64,000 nucleotides of DNA from Paraktedonobacter carboxidivorans (GCA_041156125.1 JBEVTI010000011.1:84706-148705), one strand, 5' to 3'; positions 8,211 to 17,369 are shown, counted from the first letter of the stretch. Notes: generated by a model not told the origin, from the sequence alone. Translations and numbers: made by a program.

Positions 8211-9191
8211 ATGTTGTCACGAGTCGCCGATAATCTGTATTGGATGAGCCGCTACCTGGAACGAGCGGAACACGCAGCCCGCCTGCTGGACGAGGATCTA
8301 CATCAGATGCTCGATCAGAACACAGAGTATGTCAAGCAGCGCTGGCAACGCCTGCGTAGCAATTTACGGATGCAGCCAGGCGCGGACGGGCCGGATGAGG
8401 TGTTTCATATGACACACATCTTGACCTTCGATGCGTCCCATGAGGCCTCCATTCTGTCATGTATCGCCTCCGCGCGTGAGAATGCTCGCCAGGTACGTGA
8501 GCAGATCAGCTCGGAGATGTGGGAACAGCTCAATCGGCTCTATCTCTCTATCAAGCAGACAACGATAGAAGAGGTCTGGTACGCGGAACCACACACATTT
8601 CTGACGCATATAAAAGAGGGCGTGCAGCTCTTTCAGGGCATCACTGACTCAACCATGACCCATGGTGAGGGCTGGTACTTTATCTACCTGGGACGCTTTA
8701 TTGAACGCGCATCGGCAACGGCAACGCTGATCGATACCTATTTCAACGCTATGCTGCAGCAGCCGCAGGATGACACATCGGCATTACAGGATTATCTCGG
8801 CTGGGTGGGACTGCTGCGCTCGTGTACGGCCTTTGAGGCCTATTGTAAGGTCTACACAGCCAACGTTCAGCCCGCTACAATCGCTGAATTCCTGCTGCTT
8901 AACGCGGAGTCGCCACGCTCGGTACGCTACGCAGCCGCGATGATTCAAAGCACGCTGCAATCAATCGCTAAAGCGACGCATACACGCCATAGCGGACGTG
9001 TTGAACGCCTGGCAGGACGCTTACGGGCGGCGCTCGATTATGACCAGACCGAAGATATCATGCACGATATGCATGCCTATTTAGAGAATATCCAACGCCA
9101 GTGCGGTCAAATTCACAAAGCTATCTACCAGGTCTATATTGTCTACCCCATCGATGTGACCTCAATTACCGATGGCGCGTCACAGTCTTGA
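8211..9191 (+). CDS. Alpha-E domain protein (DUF403, COG2307)
   Basis: The protein has 326 residues, the usual family length. It opens with the diagnostic 'MLSRVADNLYWMSRYLERAEHAARLLDED' and is all-helical, with a second marker 'WYFIYLGRFIERASATATLIDTYF' near residues 150-175. The 'alpha-E' name comes from conserved acidic residues in the helices. Its biochemical role is not established, but it co-occurs with circularly permuted ATP-grasp ligases and transglutaminases and is predicted to act with them in peptide synthesis or modification. It follows the ATP-grasp gene by 130 bases and precedes the third transglutaminase. Confidence 0.9.
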   Translation: MLSRVADNLYWMSRYLERAEHAARLLDEDLHQMLDQNTEYVKQRWQRLRSNLRMQPGADGPDEVFHMTHILTFDASHEASILSCIASARENARQVREQISSEMWEQLNRLYLSIKQTTIEEVWYAEPHTFLTHIKEGVQLFQGITDSTMTHGEGWYFIYLGRFIERASATATLIDTYFNAMLQQPQDDTSALQDYLGWVGLLRSCTAFEAYCKVYTANVQPATIAEFLLLNAESPRSVRYAAAMIQSTLQSIAKATHTRHSGRVERLAGRLRAALDYDQTEDIMHDMHAYLENIQRQCGQIHKAIYQVYIVYPIDVTSITDGASQS

Positions 9192-9219
9192 GAGCAAGCG
9201 CGCTCAATGGAGACGACAC

Positions 9220-10185
9220 ATGTATTACACCGTTCATCACGTGACCCGCTTTCGTTACAGCGCGGCGATCAGCGAAAGTATCATGAAAGTGCATATCCAG
9301 CCGCGCAGCGAGGGCAACCAGCGCTGTCTCGACTTTCGCCTTTCTACCAGTCCACGCGCTCAGATCATGAACTATCGCGATGAACTGGGCAACAGAGTTC
9401 ATCACTTTGATGTGCCTAATCGCCACAACCATCTGACCATTACAGCCGATGCAATTGTAGAAATAACGCCGCTGCCAGATCTGCCAGAGGCCCTGCCCGC
9501 CAGTGCCTGGGAAGATTTGGACGCGCTGACAGCCAATGATGAGTACTGGGATATGCTCAAACCCAGCTATTTCGCGCATCCCAGCGAACTGCTCTTCGCG
9601 TTGATGAGCGAACTGAATGTGCAGCGGCGCGCTGATCCTCTCAGCGTTTTACGCGCGCTGAATACGGCTATCTATCAGCACTTCGAGTATGCCAAGCACA
9701 ACACGCGCGCGGACTCACCCATTGACGAGGCTTTGAAAATACGCCGTGGCGTCTGCCAGGATTTCGCGCACATTATGATTGCGCTGGTGCGCGAGCTGCG
9801 GATTCCTTGCCGTTATGTCAGTGGCTACCTGTTTCAGCGCTCAGATAAGCCCGCGCGTACAGAGGATGGAGCCACCCATGCCTGGGTCGAGGCGCTTCTG
9901 CCAGATCTCAACTGGGTCGGCTTTGATCCCACGAACAATATGCTGGCGGGAGAACGGCATATTCGCATTGCGGTAGGACGCGACTATGCCGATGTCCCAC
10001 CAACCAACGGCGTCTTTCGCGGCACAACTGAGAGCGAGTTATCCGTGAGCGTTAAGGTCTATCCCACCGCCACACCGCCGCCGAGCGCCGAACTGTCCCT
10101 GGAAGCAGACTGGCTGCCTACGATACAGCAGCAGGGCCTGGATGCCGAGGAAGACACAGTCCTGCAACACGCGCAACAACAATAG
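9220..10185 (+). CDS. Transglutaminase-like protein, third paralogue
   Basis: The protein has 321 residues from ATG 9220. This start is preferred over an upstream ATG at 9172 because homologues begin 'MYYTVHHVTRFRYS' and a GGAGA site precedes it. The N-terminal beta domain (residues 1-110) includes 'QPRSEGNQRCLDF', and the transglutaminase core carries Cys179 (RRGVCQDFAH), His220 (GATHAWVEA) and Asp236 (FDPTNN). The gene starts 28 bases after the alpha-E stop codon, so the three genes form an operon. An acidic C-terminal extension of about 50 residues is poorly conserved in appearance. Confidence 0.88.
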   Translation: MYYTVHHVTRFRYSAAISESIMKVHIQPRSEGNQRCLDFRLSTSPRAQIMNYRDELGNRVHHFDVPNRHNHLTITADAIVEITPLPDLPEALPASAWEDLDALTANDEYWDMLKPSYFAHPSELLFALMSELNVQRRADPLSVLRALNTAIYQHFEYAKHNTRADSPIDEALKIRRGVCQDFAHIMIALVRELRIPCRYVSGYLFQRSDKPARTEDGATHAWVEALLPDLNWVGFDPTNNMLAGERHIRIAVGRDYADVPPTNGVFRGTTESELSVSVKVYPTATPPPSAELSLEADWLPTIQQQGLDAEEDTVLQHAQQQ

Positions 10186-10299
10186 TTTTAGTATCCTCAA
10201 GCGGATCGTGATCAAGCAAGCGTCAGGTCGCTCCTGCCTTGAGGAAGGCTGCATCAGAAAGCCGAAAAGCTCAAACTGACTTTGCAATAGGGAGGTCCT

Positions 10300-10686
10300 A
10301 TGAAAAAATCTGTTTCCCGCACGCTTTACCTGCTTGCTCTGCTTCTGGATATCGGAGGCATGGTGGTCTTTTTCTTCGGCGCTGGTGGCGGCAATATGCA
10401 CACATTCAATGCGCTTGCCGCGTCCGGCCACCTCTTTGTCGCCGCTGATATGAACAACTCTATGCTCACTGGCCTTGGTGCCCCGCTTTTCGCTCTTGGC
10501 AGCCTTCTCGCAATGATCGCCTGGATCGGCGCGCTGATCAGGACCGCGCTTCTGGGTCGCTGGGGCTGGTTTATCTTTCTGCTGCTCTTTAGTGGTATTA
10601 CTATGCTCATCTACATTTTTGCTGGTCCTACTACGCCTACGCGCCCCTCTCTCGCCAATGCATCCTACGGTGGCCCACCTCGCTAG
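10300..10686 (+). CDS. Small multi-spanning membrane protein
   Basis: The protein has 128 residues and three predicted membrane segments (about 9-29, 59-81 and 89-107), with a short polar C-terminal tail. It resembles small uncharacterised Ktedonobacteria membrane proteins but I do not recognise a named family. The ATG follows a strong GGGAGGT site at normal spacing. The 114-base gap from the transglutaminase operon allows read-through, so a functional link to that locus is possible but unproven. Confidence 0.65.
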   Translation: MKKSVSRTLYLLALLLDIGGMVVFFFGAGGGNMHTFNALAASGHLFVAADMNNSMLTGLGAPLFALGSLLAMIAWIGALIRTALLGRWGWFIFLLLFSGITMLIYIFAGPTTPTRPSLANASYGGPPR

Positions 10687-11167
10687 TGCAGCCTCAAGCG
10701 GGCTCGTGTGTAAACAGGAAGAAGTTTGTTAGAACGAATGCATAGTTCGCGGAGTGTTTCTGTGCTCCTCTGAGCGTGCCATACAACACAATAAAGCCCT
10801 GCACTTCAGCATAGTGAAAGAAGCGCGGTATGCGCAGAAGGAGGAGATGTTGAACAATACACCTGGTACTCAGTTCCGTGAACTTTGACAGAAATCCGCT
10901 CGCGTGATAGTGTAGACCTTGATACTAGAATAGCAATATAGTACACTTTGCGCGAGCATTGAGCGAGTAATTATCGTCCTTCTGACACTATACATCATAA
11001 TTGCTGCTGCATAGCTCAGGCGCGCTACGCATTTTGTGGCTCAAGGCTGCTAATGGCTGTTCTGGCTATGCATGATTTTCAACGCTATTTGGGTTCAAAA
11101 TGACCAATTTTGTTCTCTTTTTGAGCCTTTTATTTAATTCGAGAAATTTATCTGTAGTAATAAGGCA
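10687..11167. other. Intergenic region without a recognised gene
   Basis: About 480 bases, AT-rich toward the right end just before the Spherulin4-like gene. I see no open frame with a ribosome binding site, no long hairpin and no member of the repeat families found elsewhere in the window. Confidence 0.35.
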
Positions 11168-12211
11168 GTGAAGAATATGTTTAGTTGTCCGCGCTGCGGC
11201 ACCAATAATGATGTAGATAGCGAATTTTGCGGGAACTGTGGAGAGGCTTTACACAATTCCTCTTCAAAGGAACACGCTACCCAGATCCCGACGACCATCA
11301 CAAATGCTCCACTTACCCTCTTGCCTCCGCCTGCGCGCAGAAAGCGTCCCCGCTGGCAAGTGATAACCCTCCTCGTCATCCTCGCCCTTCTGCTTGGCTC
11401 TGCCGCCTTTGTTGCTCATACCATAATCGGCAGCCCTAAGCCTGCTCTCGTCCAGACTGCTACTCCTACTCTTTCCCATGTGACTGCAACGACCCTGGCC
11501 GTGAAGCCCATGCAGGAAAAGGTAGCAATTCCTGCCTATTTTGATCCCGGCTCACCGGGGTGGGCGCAGATAATAAGTGGTGCCCCTACCTCAAATCTCG
11601 CCGTGATTAATCCTAACAATGGACCAGGGACAGGCCGGGACCAGAACTATGCCGACCAGGTGACTCTGGCGGCAAAGGCTGGCGTTAGCATTATTGGCTA
11701 CGTCGCGACATCCTATGCTGGCACGCAAGATCGCACACGCACCCTGCTAGCTGCCGAGCAAGATGTGGACAAATACTACAGCTGGTATCCCAACATTGAG
11801 GGTATTTTCGTCGATGAGGTCAGCACTGACTGCGGCAGCGCCTATGCCTCCTACTACAAGCCGCTGTATGACTACATCAAACATAAAGGAAGTCTCGCCA
11901 GAGTTATTTTAGATCCAGGCTCGGATACAGCGGAATGCTATATGTCCGTTGGAGACATCATTGTCAACTTTGAAGACTCGTACTCCAAGTATGTCAACTG
12001 GTCTCCCGTCCCCTGGGTCCTGCAGTATCCAGCTAACCGCTTCTGGCAGGTTATCATTGATACCAGCGGAGCAAATATGCCACAGGCTGTAACGCTCTCC
12101 AGGAGCCGGAACGCGGGCTGGATCTATATCACAGACGTAGTTGGGGGCGATCCTTTTGCCGCTCTGCCTTCGTACTGGAGCAACGAACTACTGCTTGTAA
12201 GCCATGCATAA
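11168..12211 (+). CDS. Zinc-ribbon/TM-anchored Spherulin4-like protein
   Basis: The protein has 347 residues from GTG 11168; ATG 11177 is an alternative start. The N-terminal zinc ribbon 'CPRCGTNNDVDSEFCGNCGE' is followed by a Pro/Arg-rich stretch and one membrane helix ('VITLLVILALLLGSAAFVAHTII', about 65-87). The remaining extracytoplasmic domain of about 220 residues matches spherulation-specific family 4: 'VAIPAYFDPGSPGWAQIISGAP', 'GVSIIGYVATSYAGT', 'YPNIEGIFVDEVS'. This family has a TIM-barrel glycosidase-like fold; the 'FVDE' acidic residues are candidate catalytic residues. Spherulin4/PgaB-like proteins are suspected to act on amino-sugar polymers. The substrate here is unknown. Confidence 0.8.
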   Translation: MKNMFSCPRCGTNNDVDSEFCGNCGEALHNSSSKEHATQIPTTITNAPLTLLPPPARRKRPRWQVITLLVILALLLGSAAFVAHTIIGSPKPALVQTATPTLSHVTATTLAVKPMQEKVAIPAYFDPGSPGWAQIISGAPTSNLAVINPNNGPGTGRDQNYADQVTLAAKAGVSIIGYVATSYAGTQDRTRTLLAAEQDVDKYYSWYPNIEGIFVDEVSTDCGSAYASYYKPLYDYIKHKGSLARVILDPGSDTAECYMSVGDIIVNFEDSYSKYVNWSPVPWVLQYPANRFWQVIIDTSGANMPQAVTLSRSRNAGWIYITDVVGGDPFAALPSYWSNELLLVSHA

Positions 12212-12232
12212 AAGATACCCTTGGAGGCGAGT

Positions 12233-13213
12233 ATGATGGGCGCGAATAAGGATAGTCGAGCGCGACTTCAGGATGTGGCCACGGCTGCGGGCGTACATGT
12301 TGGGACAGCCTCGAGAGCGCTGAACGCTCATACAACCAAACGCATCCGTCCAGAGACAGTCGAGCGAGTGCGCCGGGTGGCCGAGGAGCTCGGCTATCAT
12401 GTGAACACAGTAGCTCGCGCCCTTAAGACACGTCGTTCTTACCTTATAGGCTGCCTGCTCCCAGACCTCGGCAATGCCGCTGCCTCGCCAGTTATGCGTG
12501 GTATGGAACGCACCCTTTCAGCCGCGGGCTACTCGCTGATTGTGGCCAATACCGATGATGACGCCGAAAATGCGCGCCGCCTGGCGGACAAGATGCTACA
12601 AAGCTCGGTCGATGGGCTACTGATCAGCACTGCCAGGCGCAAGGATGCCCTGGTGGAGCAACTCCGGCATGGGTTCGCGCCTTTCGTACTGGTCAACCGC
12701 ACGGTGGATAGAGGGGGTGTCTGGGAGGTCGTTTACGCTAATCAGTATGGCTTGCGGCTAGTGGTAGAGTATCTCGCGCAACTTGGACACCAGCAGATTG
12801 GCTATGTGGGTGGTCCAGGCGACACTTCCACCGGCATGCGGCGCATGGAAGGCTTTGTAGACGCTGCGCAAGCGTTGGGTATCAGCTATGCCCCTGTCAG
12901 TGAGACGACACATTACACGCTTGAGGAGGGACTGCGCGTCGGGAGCATACTGCTCAACAGCCATCCCGACCTGACGGCGATTGTCACAGGCAATGATCTA
13001 CTGGCTCTGGGAGTAATCAAGGCCGCGGCGACCCTGGGTCTTGTCTGTCCACGCGATCTCTCGGTCGTGGGCTTCAACGATATGCCGCTGGTTGACCAGA
13101 TGCCGCAAGAGGTCAAAACCAGGGCGCGTGAGAGCCTGAATCAAGCCAACAACAATATAGAAAGACCAGCGATCATGCCGCAGATCAGCAATGCATTGGT
13201 CAATTTTGTCTGA
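12233..13213 (+). CDS. LacI-family transcriptional regulator with aberrant C-terminus
   Basis: ATG 12233 follows a GGAGGCG site. The N-terminal HTH is 'RLQDVATAAGVHVGTASRALNAHTTKRIRPETVERVRRVAEELGYHVN', with hinge 'TVARALKTRR', then a periplasmic-binding-like sensor. The sensor is normal through 'LSVVGFNDMPLVDQM' (about residue 290), where LacI proteins continue 'PLTTVRIP..GRxAAELL'. Here the sequence becomes an unrelated tail of about 36 residues ('PQEVKTRARESLNQANNN..'). About 50 residues that complete the second subdomain and the dimer interface are missing. It is probably a damaged gene, although DNA binding could persist. Confidence 0.75.
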   Translation: MMGANKDSRARLQDVATAAGVHVGTASRALNAHTTKRIRPETVERVRRVAEELGYHVNTVARALKTRRSYLIGCLLPDLGNAAASPVMRGMERTLSAAGYSLIVANTDDDAENARRLADKMLQSSVDGLLISTARRKDALVEQLRHGFAPFVLVNRTVDRGGVWEVVYANQYGLRLVVEYLAQLGHQQIGYVGGPGDTSTGMRRMEGFVDAAQALGISYAPVSETTHYTLEEGLRVGSILLNSHPDLTAIVTGNDLLALGVIKAAATLGLVCPRDLSVVGFNDMPLVDQMPQEVKTRARESLNQANNNIERPAIMPQISNALVNFV

Positions 13214-13476
13214 GAGGATGGGCTGAGAGTCCTCGCGTTGGAAGAAACAGTTTGCATATCCTTCTGCCTTTCAAGGTATCAAGCGGTAAAGAACTCCATA
13301 GTGTTTTCCTGGTTCAATTATACCCCGAAAGGAATATTCCTGTCAAGGCATATTCATAGAAAGATGGTTCAGGTCTATTACGAAACCACGTTCAGAGAAC
13401 ATTGATGAGCTGCGCAATCGGCAATGAAGTGGTACAGATTTCCCTTCCTCTTGTAGAGGCTGTCATGAGTAATGGT

Positions 13477-13506
13477 TTGACAAGCCTAAAAGCACCACAG
13501 TATAGT
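13477..13506 (+). promoter_or_regulatory. Predicted promoter of the second LacI gene
   Basis: TTGACA (13477-13482) and TATAGT (13501-13506) are 18 bases apart, about 60 bases before the regulator's ATG. The rest of the 13214-13564 gap shows no gene. Confidence 0.5.
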
Positions 13507-13564
13507 GTTAGGAGGCTTTGGATTCTCCAAGAACTGCCTGGCTATCGAGAAAGGGAAAGAATAT

Positions 13565-14584
13565 ATGCCGACTATGTCTGATATCGCGAAGCGGGCAGGC
13601 GTGGCGTTAAGCACGGTCTCTTACGCGTTGAGTGGGAAGAGGCCGATTTCGGAGGAGGCGAAGCAGCGTATCTTGCAGGCAATGAAGGAACTGGGATATC
13701 AGCCAAATTCGCTGGCACGAGCGCTGGCGACGCGGCGCACAAGTATTCTGGCGCTGCTCTATCCGGTCTGGAAGTCGGGAACGGGTCTGGGGCCGCAATC
13801 GGAGTTTATTACAAGTATTGCCGAGGCGGCGACCGACAATGGCTATGGTCTGCTGCTCTGGACGGCTCCGATGAGCGAGGAGGAGGGGGTGATGGAGATG
13901 AGCCACCAGGGCTTTATCGATGGCGCGATCCTGATGGAGGTGGCGCTCGAAGATCCACGCGTGGCGGCTCTGAAGCAGCAGATGCTGCCCTTTACGCTGA
14001 TCGGGCGCTGTAGCGAGAACGAGGGGCTGAGCTTTGTCGATCTAGATTTCGCTTACGCGCTCTCGACAAGCGTGCGCTACCTGGTCGAGAGCGGGCATCG
14101 CCATATCGCGCTGATCAACCAGTCAAGGACGCTGCTGAAGCGCCGCATCGGCTATGTGGTGCGCTCGCGTGAGGCCTTTCAGAGCGAACTCCAGCATTAC
14201 GGTCTCCAGGGCATAGACCAGTGCTGTGAGGCTAACGAGCAGGCTGGCTACGAGGCCACGATGGCGCTGCTCCAGCGTGATCCTGAACTCAGTGCTTTTA
14301 TTCTCACGACCCCCTGGACCAGCGGCGGGATTATTCGCGCGCTTTCCGATAAGGGTCTGCACATCCCCGGCGACTTCTCGCTGGTGGCGATTTTCTCACC
14401 CCACCTGGCGGAGATGACTACTCCGGCTCTGACTTCGGTGGACTTCCCATTCCACGAAATGGGTCGCCTGGGTACGCGCATGCTGATCCAAAAACTCGCC
14501 GGGGAGCCATTGGAAACCTCCCAGATCTTGCTCAAACCTCCCCTGACCGTTCGTGCCAGTTCTGGTCCCTATAGCAAAAGCTGA
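13565..14584 (+). CDS. LacI-family regulator, likely repressor of the adjacent sugar operon
   Basis: The protein has 340 residues from ATG 13565, the start matching the family opening 'TMSDIAKRAGVALSTVSYALSGKRPISEEAKQRI'. The HTH (residues 4-23), hinge ('NSLARALATRRT') and a full sensor domain are present, ending in the normal 'TSVDFPFHEMGRLGTRMLIQKLAGEP' and 'LLKPPLTVRASS'. It sits directly upstream of a carbohydrate ABC transporter and GH31 operon whose promoter overlaps an 18-bp perfect palindrome of LacI type. It is therefore the likely repressor of that operon, released by a sugar. The regulatory link is inferred from position. Confidence 0.88.
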   Translation: MPTMSDIAKRAGVALSTVSYALSGKRPISEEAKQRILQAMKELGYQPNSLARALATRRTSILALLYPVWKSGTGLGPQSEFITSIAEAATDNGYGLLLWTAPMSEEEGVMEMSHQGFIDGAILMEVALEDPRVAALKQQMLPFTLIGRCSENEGLSFVDLDFAYALSTSVRYLVESGHRHIALINQSRTLLKRRIGYVVRSREAFQSELQHYGLQGIDQCCEANEQAGYEATMALLQRDPELSAFILTTPWTSGGIIRALSDKGLHIPGDFSLVAIFSPHLAEMTTPALTSVDFPFHEMGRLGTRMLIQKLAGEPLETSQILLKPPLTVRASSGPYSKS

Positions 14585-14677
14585 CTATGAGTTATCCCCC
14601 ATTTTTTCTAAGCAGCACGAGCACATAGCACTCCCCACCAGAGCTCTTCTTTTCTCCAGGGCGGGGAGGCAAAAGCC

Positions 14678-14715
14678 GTTTTGGCCTGATTTTTCAAAAG
14701 CAGGGATGACTTATA
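14678..14715 (-). repeat. TATGAGTNATCCCTG-family repeat, inverted copy
   Basis: The reverse complement reads TATAAGTCATCCCTGCTTTT followed by GAAAAATCAGGCCAAAAC. It is closely similar to 33041-33080 and less so to 4351-4400. It lies immediately upstream of the -35 element of the sugar operon. Confidence 0.6.
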
Positions 14716-14719
14716 ACCC

Positions 14720-14748
14720 TTGACAGTTTGCCTCAAGCATTTTATACT
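14720..14748 (+). promoter_or_regulatory. Near-consensus promoter of the sugar ABC/GH31 operon
   Basis: TTGACA (14720-14725), a 17-base spacer and TATACT (14743-14748). This matches the vegetative sigma consensus at 11 of 12 positions, so tight repression by the adjacent operator is expected. Confidence 0.75.
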
Positions 14749-14753
14749 TGCTC

Positions 14754-14771
14754 TATCGAAGCGCTTCGATA
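14754..14771. promoter_or_regulatory. LacI-type operator
   Basis: TATCGAAGCGCTTCGATA is a perfect 18-bp palindrome with the central CG typical of LacI/GalR operators. It begins five bases after the -10 hexamer and so covers the expected start point. It is about 200 bases before the binding-protein gene and 170 bases after the LacI gene. Confidence 0.78.
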
Positions 14772-14969
14772 ACATAAGAAGAGTTTTGGGCAGACAGGCA
14801 TCAGAATCGGTATGTCAACAGGTGCTGTTGTGTCGATGTGGGAATTACCGGTGTGCGTGGTCAGTACACAGATGCCGCCAGGAAGATAAGTGTGGTGTGG
14901 CAAGAGATGGATGCAAGGATAGAAGTGAGCAAGAAAACGACGTTTTATTCATCCAAGGGAGGATAGAAA

Positions 14970-16280
14970 ATGAATTCCCAGCCTTATGAAGGGCCGGAGC
15001 AGCCGCGACAGGCTCAACGCAAGTCCCACCTATGGAGTACCCTCTCAGCGAGTTGTTTGTTATTTCTCGTTCTGGGAATAGTCTTAAGTGCCTGTGGCAG
15101 TAGCGCGCAGAGCACTGCGCCCAATGCCAATGCCAAGATCACGCTGAGCATGCTTGACTATCTGGGCACGGAGCCTGCGAACAGCGAGATCAACAAGCTA
15201 GTTCAACTCTACGAAACAGCACACCCCAACGTGACGATCAAACGCGACAGCGTGCCGATAGGCTCACTGATCACCAAAGCCTCGCAGGAGACTGCTTCAC
15301 ATACCTTGCCCAATCTCATGATTATCGATAATCCTGACCTGCCAACGTTTGCCGCAACTGGCGCGCTAAGCCCGTTGGACCAGTATATGACTGGCGGACT
15401 TAGCTCCTCGAATTTCTTCGCTGGCTCTTTATCGACCATGCAGTATCAGGGTAAGACCTATGCTCTCTCGACTGGCAACAACGACCTGGCGCTATTCTAC
15501 AACAAAAAGATGTTCTCCGCTGCTGGCTTGACGCCACCCACCACCTGGGCGGAGCTTGAGACTGACGCGGCGAAGCTGACAAAGGGTAACACCTACGGCT
15601 TCGCGATGTCCGCGCCAGCGACCGAGGAGGGTTCGTGGCAGTTTGAGCCTTTCCTGTGGTCAAATGGAGCTGATCTAAATAAAGTCGATGGCGCGCCGGG
15701 CGTGCAGGCGCTGCAATTCCTCAGTGGTCTGACGCAGAAGGGCTATCTCTCCAAAGCGGCCTTGAACTGGGGCCAGGGTGATGTCCTGACGCAGTTTGAA
15801 GAGGGGCACGCGGCCATGATGGAGAATGGTCCGTGGAACCTGAGCCTGCTGAAAAAGGCTGGCACTGACTTCGGCGTGGTGCCGCTGCCGATACCCTCGA
15901 CCAGTGCCAAACCAGTTTCGCCGCTCGGTGGCGAGATCTGGACCATCCCACAGACCGATCAGGCCCACGAGCAGGCCGCGTGGAACTTCCTGAACTGGCT
16001 GCTCCAGCCGTCGCAGGTGATCGATTATGACACCGTACAGGGCTATATGCCACCGCTGAAAGCCGTTTCGCAGCAGGTCTTACAGAGCAATCCCGATCTG
16101 CTGGTCTTCACGGAAGAACTCAACACTGCTCGCGCTCGTACAGCCCAGGTTGGCGCGAAATACCCGAGCATTTCTCAGGCCATCTGGACCGCGGAACAGG
16201 CCGCGCTCTCAGGCAGCCTCTCTCCACAGGCAGCATTGACGCAAGCACAGCAGAGTATCGATAAGATTCTCAACGGCTAG
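14970..16280 (+). CDS. Carbohydrate ABC transporter substrate-binding lipoprotein
   Basis: The protein has 436 residues and is a family 1 extracellular solute-binding protein. The signal sequence spans residues 20-41 with the lipobox LSAC and lipidated Cys42, followed by a Ser/Ala/Asn linker. Family motifs include 'YETAHPNVTIKRDSVP', 'YALSTGNNDLALFYNKKMF' with 'PPTTWAELE', and 'FEEGHAAMMENGPWNL'. A GGGAGGAT site precedes the ATG. It heads an operon with two permeases and a GH31 glycosidase, so it probably binds an alpha-linked oligosaccharide. No ATPase gene is present locally, so a shared MsmX/MalK-type ATPase elsewhere is likely. Confidence 0.92.
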   Translation: MNSQPYEGPEQPRQAQRKSHLWSTLSASCLLFLVLGIVLSACGSSAQSTAPNANAKITLSMLDYLGTEPANSEINKLVQLYETAHPNVTIKRDSVPIGSLITKASQETASHTLPNLMIIDNPDLPTFAATGALSPLDQYMTGGLSSSNFFAGSLSTMQYQGKTYALSTGNNDLALFYNKKMFSAAGLTPPTTWAELETDAAKLTKGNTYGFAMSAPATEEGSWQFEPFLWSNGADLNKVDGAPGVQALQFLSGLTQKGYLSKAALNWGQGDVLTQFEEGHAAMMENGPWNLSLLKKAGTDFGVVPLPIPSTSAKPVSPLGGEIWTIPQTDQAHEQAAWNFLNWLLQPSQVIDYDTVQGYMPPLKAVSQQVLQSNPDLLVFTEELNTARARTAQVGAKYPSISQAIWTAEQAALSGSLSPQAALTQAQQSIDKILNG

Positions 16281-16310
16281 CTGCAGCAAAGCCTCTGGTC
16301 GAGAAAGAGC

Positions 16311-16351
16311 TTTGTCAGGACGCGGCACAATCTGCGCCTCGTCCTGACAAA
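16311..16351. promoter_or_regulatory. Intercistronic hairpin between binding protein and permease
   Basis: TTTGTCAGGACG (16311-16322) and its exact complement (16340-16351) form a 12-bp stem without a following T-run. Such hairpins after a binding-protein gene are known to stabilise the upstream mRNA and lower permease expression, as between malE and malF. That function is inferred here. Confidence 0.6.
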
Positions 16352-16395
16352 CCTCTCCTCCCCAGCGGGATGACTTTGCGCCAGGGAGGAATTCG

Positions 16396-17355
16396 GTGAC
16401 AACATATACACAGGCACCCTCTGCCGTTGGAGGAGAAGCGCGGGAATTGGCAAAACGCAGGCACCAGCGCAGGTCTTTACGTAAGGCCCTGATCCGCTTC
16501 TCTTTTCTCATCCCAGTCATTCTCTATCTGCTGATTTTCTTTGGCTATCCACTGTACTACAGCATTACGGTGAGCTTGCAGGGCTACAATTTGCAGACAG
16601 AGTACACGGGTAGCGCGCCCTTTATTGGACTGACGAACTACCTGAATGTGCTGAAAGACACGACCGTCCATATGGCGGCGCAGCAGACCCTGATTTTCAC
16701 GGTAGGTTCGATTGTACCTCAGTTTTTGCTTGGCCTGGGCCTGGCGCTTTTTTTCGCGCGGAAATTCCCGCTCAGTCGCTTTCTGCGCTCACTGCTGCTC
16801 CTGCCCTGGCTACTGCCACTGGTGGTTTCGGGAACTGTCTGGAAGTGGCTGTTTGACCAGACCAATGGCATCATTGATCAGTTGCTTGCCGGACTGCACC
16901 TGCTCCCGCCTCACTATGGTTGGCTGACCACGCCGGGTTGGGCGCTGGCTACGATTATTATCACCAACATCTGGATCGGCATTCCTTTTAATATGGTGCT
17001 GCTCTACAGCGGCCTGCAGGGCATTTCCGGCGAGGTTTACGAGGCGGCTTCAATCGATGGTGCCAACAAGTGGCAGCAATTCTGGTATATTACGCTGCCC
17101 TTGCTCCGTCCAGTCATCAGCGTGGTGCTTCTGCTGGGCTTGATTTATACGTTAAAGGTCTTTGATGTGGTGTATGTGATGACCAGTGGTGGCCCGGCCA
17201 ATACGACGCAGATCTTTGCCACCTGGTCCTATAACCTGTCGTTCACGCAGCAACTCTTTGGCCAGGGGGCCGCGCTAGGCAACATCATTCTGATCATTTC
17301 GCTGGTAGTCGCGCTGTTCTATCTGCGCCCACAGAGAAGACAGCAGTCGCTTTAG
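16396..17355 (+). CDS. Sugar ABC transporter permease (MalF/UgpA type)
   Basis: The protein has 319 residues. GTG 16396 is the start, supported by AGGGAGGA six bases upstream. It has six predicted membrane helices, starting at 'RFSFLIPVILYLLIFFGYPLYYSITVSL'. The cytoplasmic EAA loop is present as 'EVYEAASIDGANKWQQFWYITLPLL', which contacts the ATPase. It is the second gene of the sugar operon, 14 bases before the second permease. Confidence 0.92.
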   Translation: MTTYTQAPSAVGGEARELAKRRHQRRSLRKALIRFSFLIPVILYLLIFFGYPLYYSITVSLQGYNLQTEYTGSAPFIGLTNYLNVLKDTTVHMAAQQTLIFTVGSIVPQFLLGLGLALFFARKFPLSRFLRSLLLLPWLLPLVVSGTVWKWLFDQTNGIIDQLLAGLHLLPPHYGWLTTPGWALATIIITNIWIGIPFNMVLLYSGLQGISGEVYEAASIDGANKWQQFWYITLPLLRPVISVVLLLGLIYTLKVFDVVYVMTSGGPANTTQIFATWSYNLSFTQQLFGQGAALGNIILIISLVVALFYLRPQRRQQSL

Positions 17356-17369
17356 AGAGGAGTCTCGCC

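Noticed and set aside
14720..14989. 89-codon frame in the leader of the sugar operon
   Set aside because: Its start lies within the -35 box, it has no ribosome binding site, and it overlaps promoter and operator; it is leader sequence.
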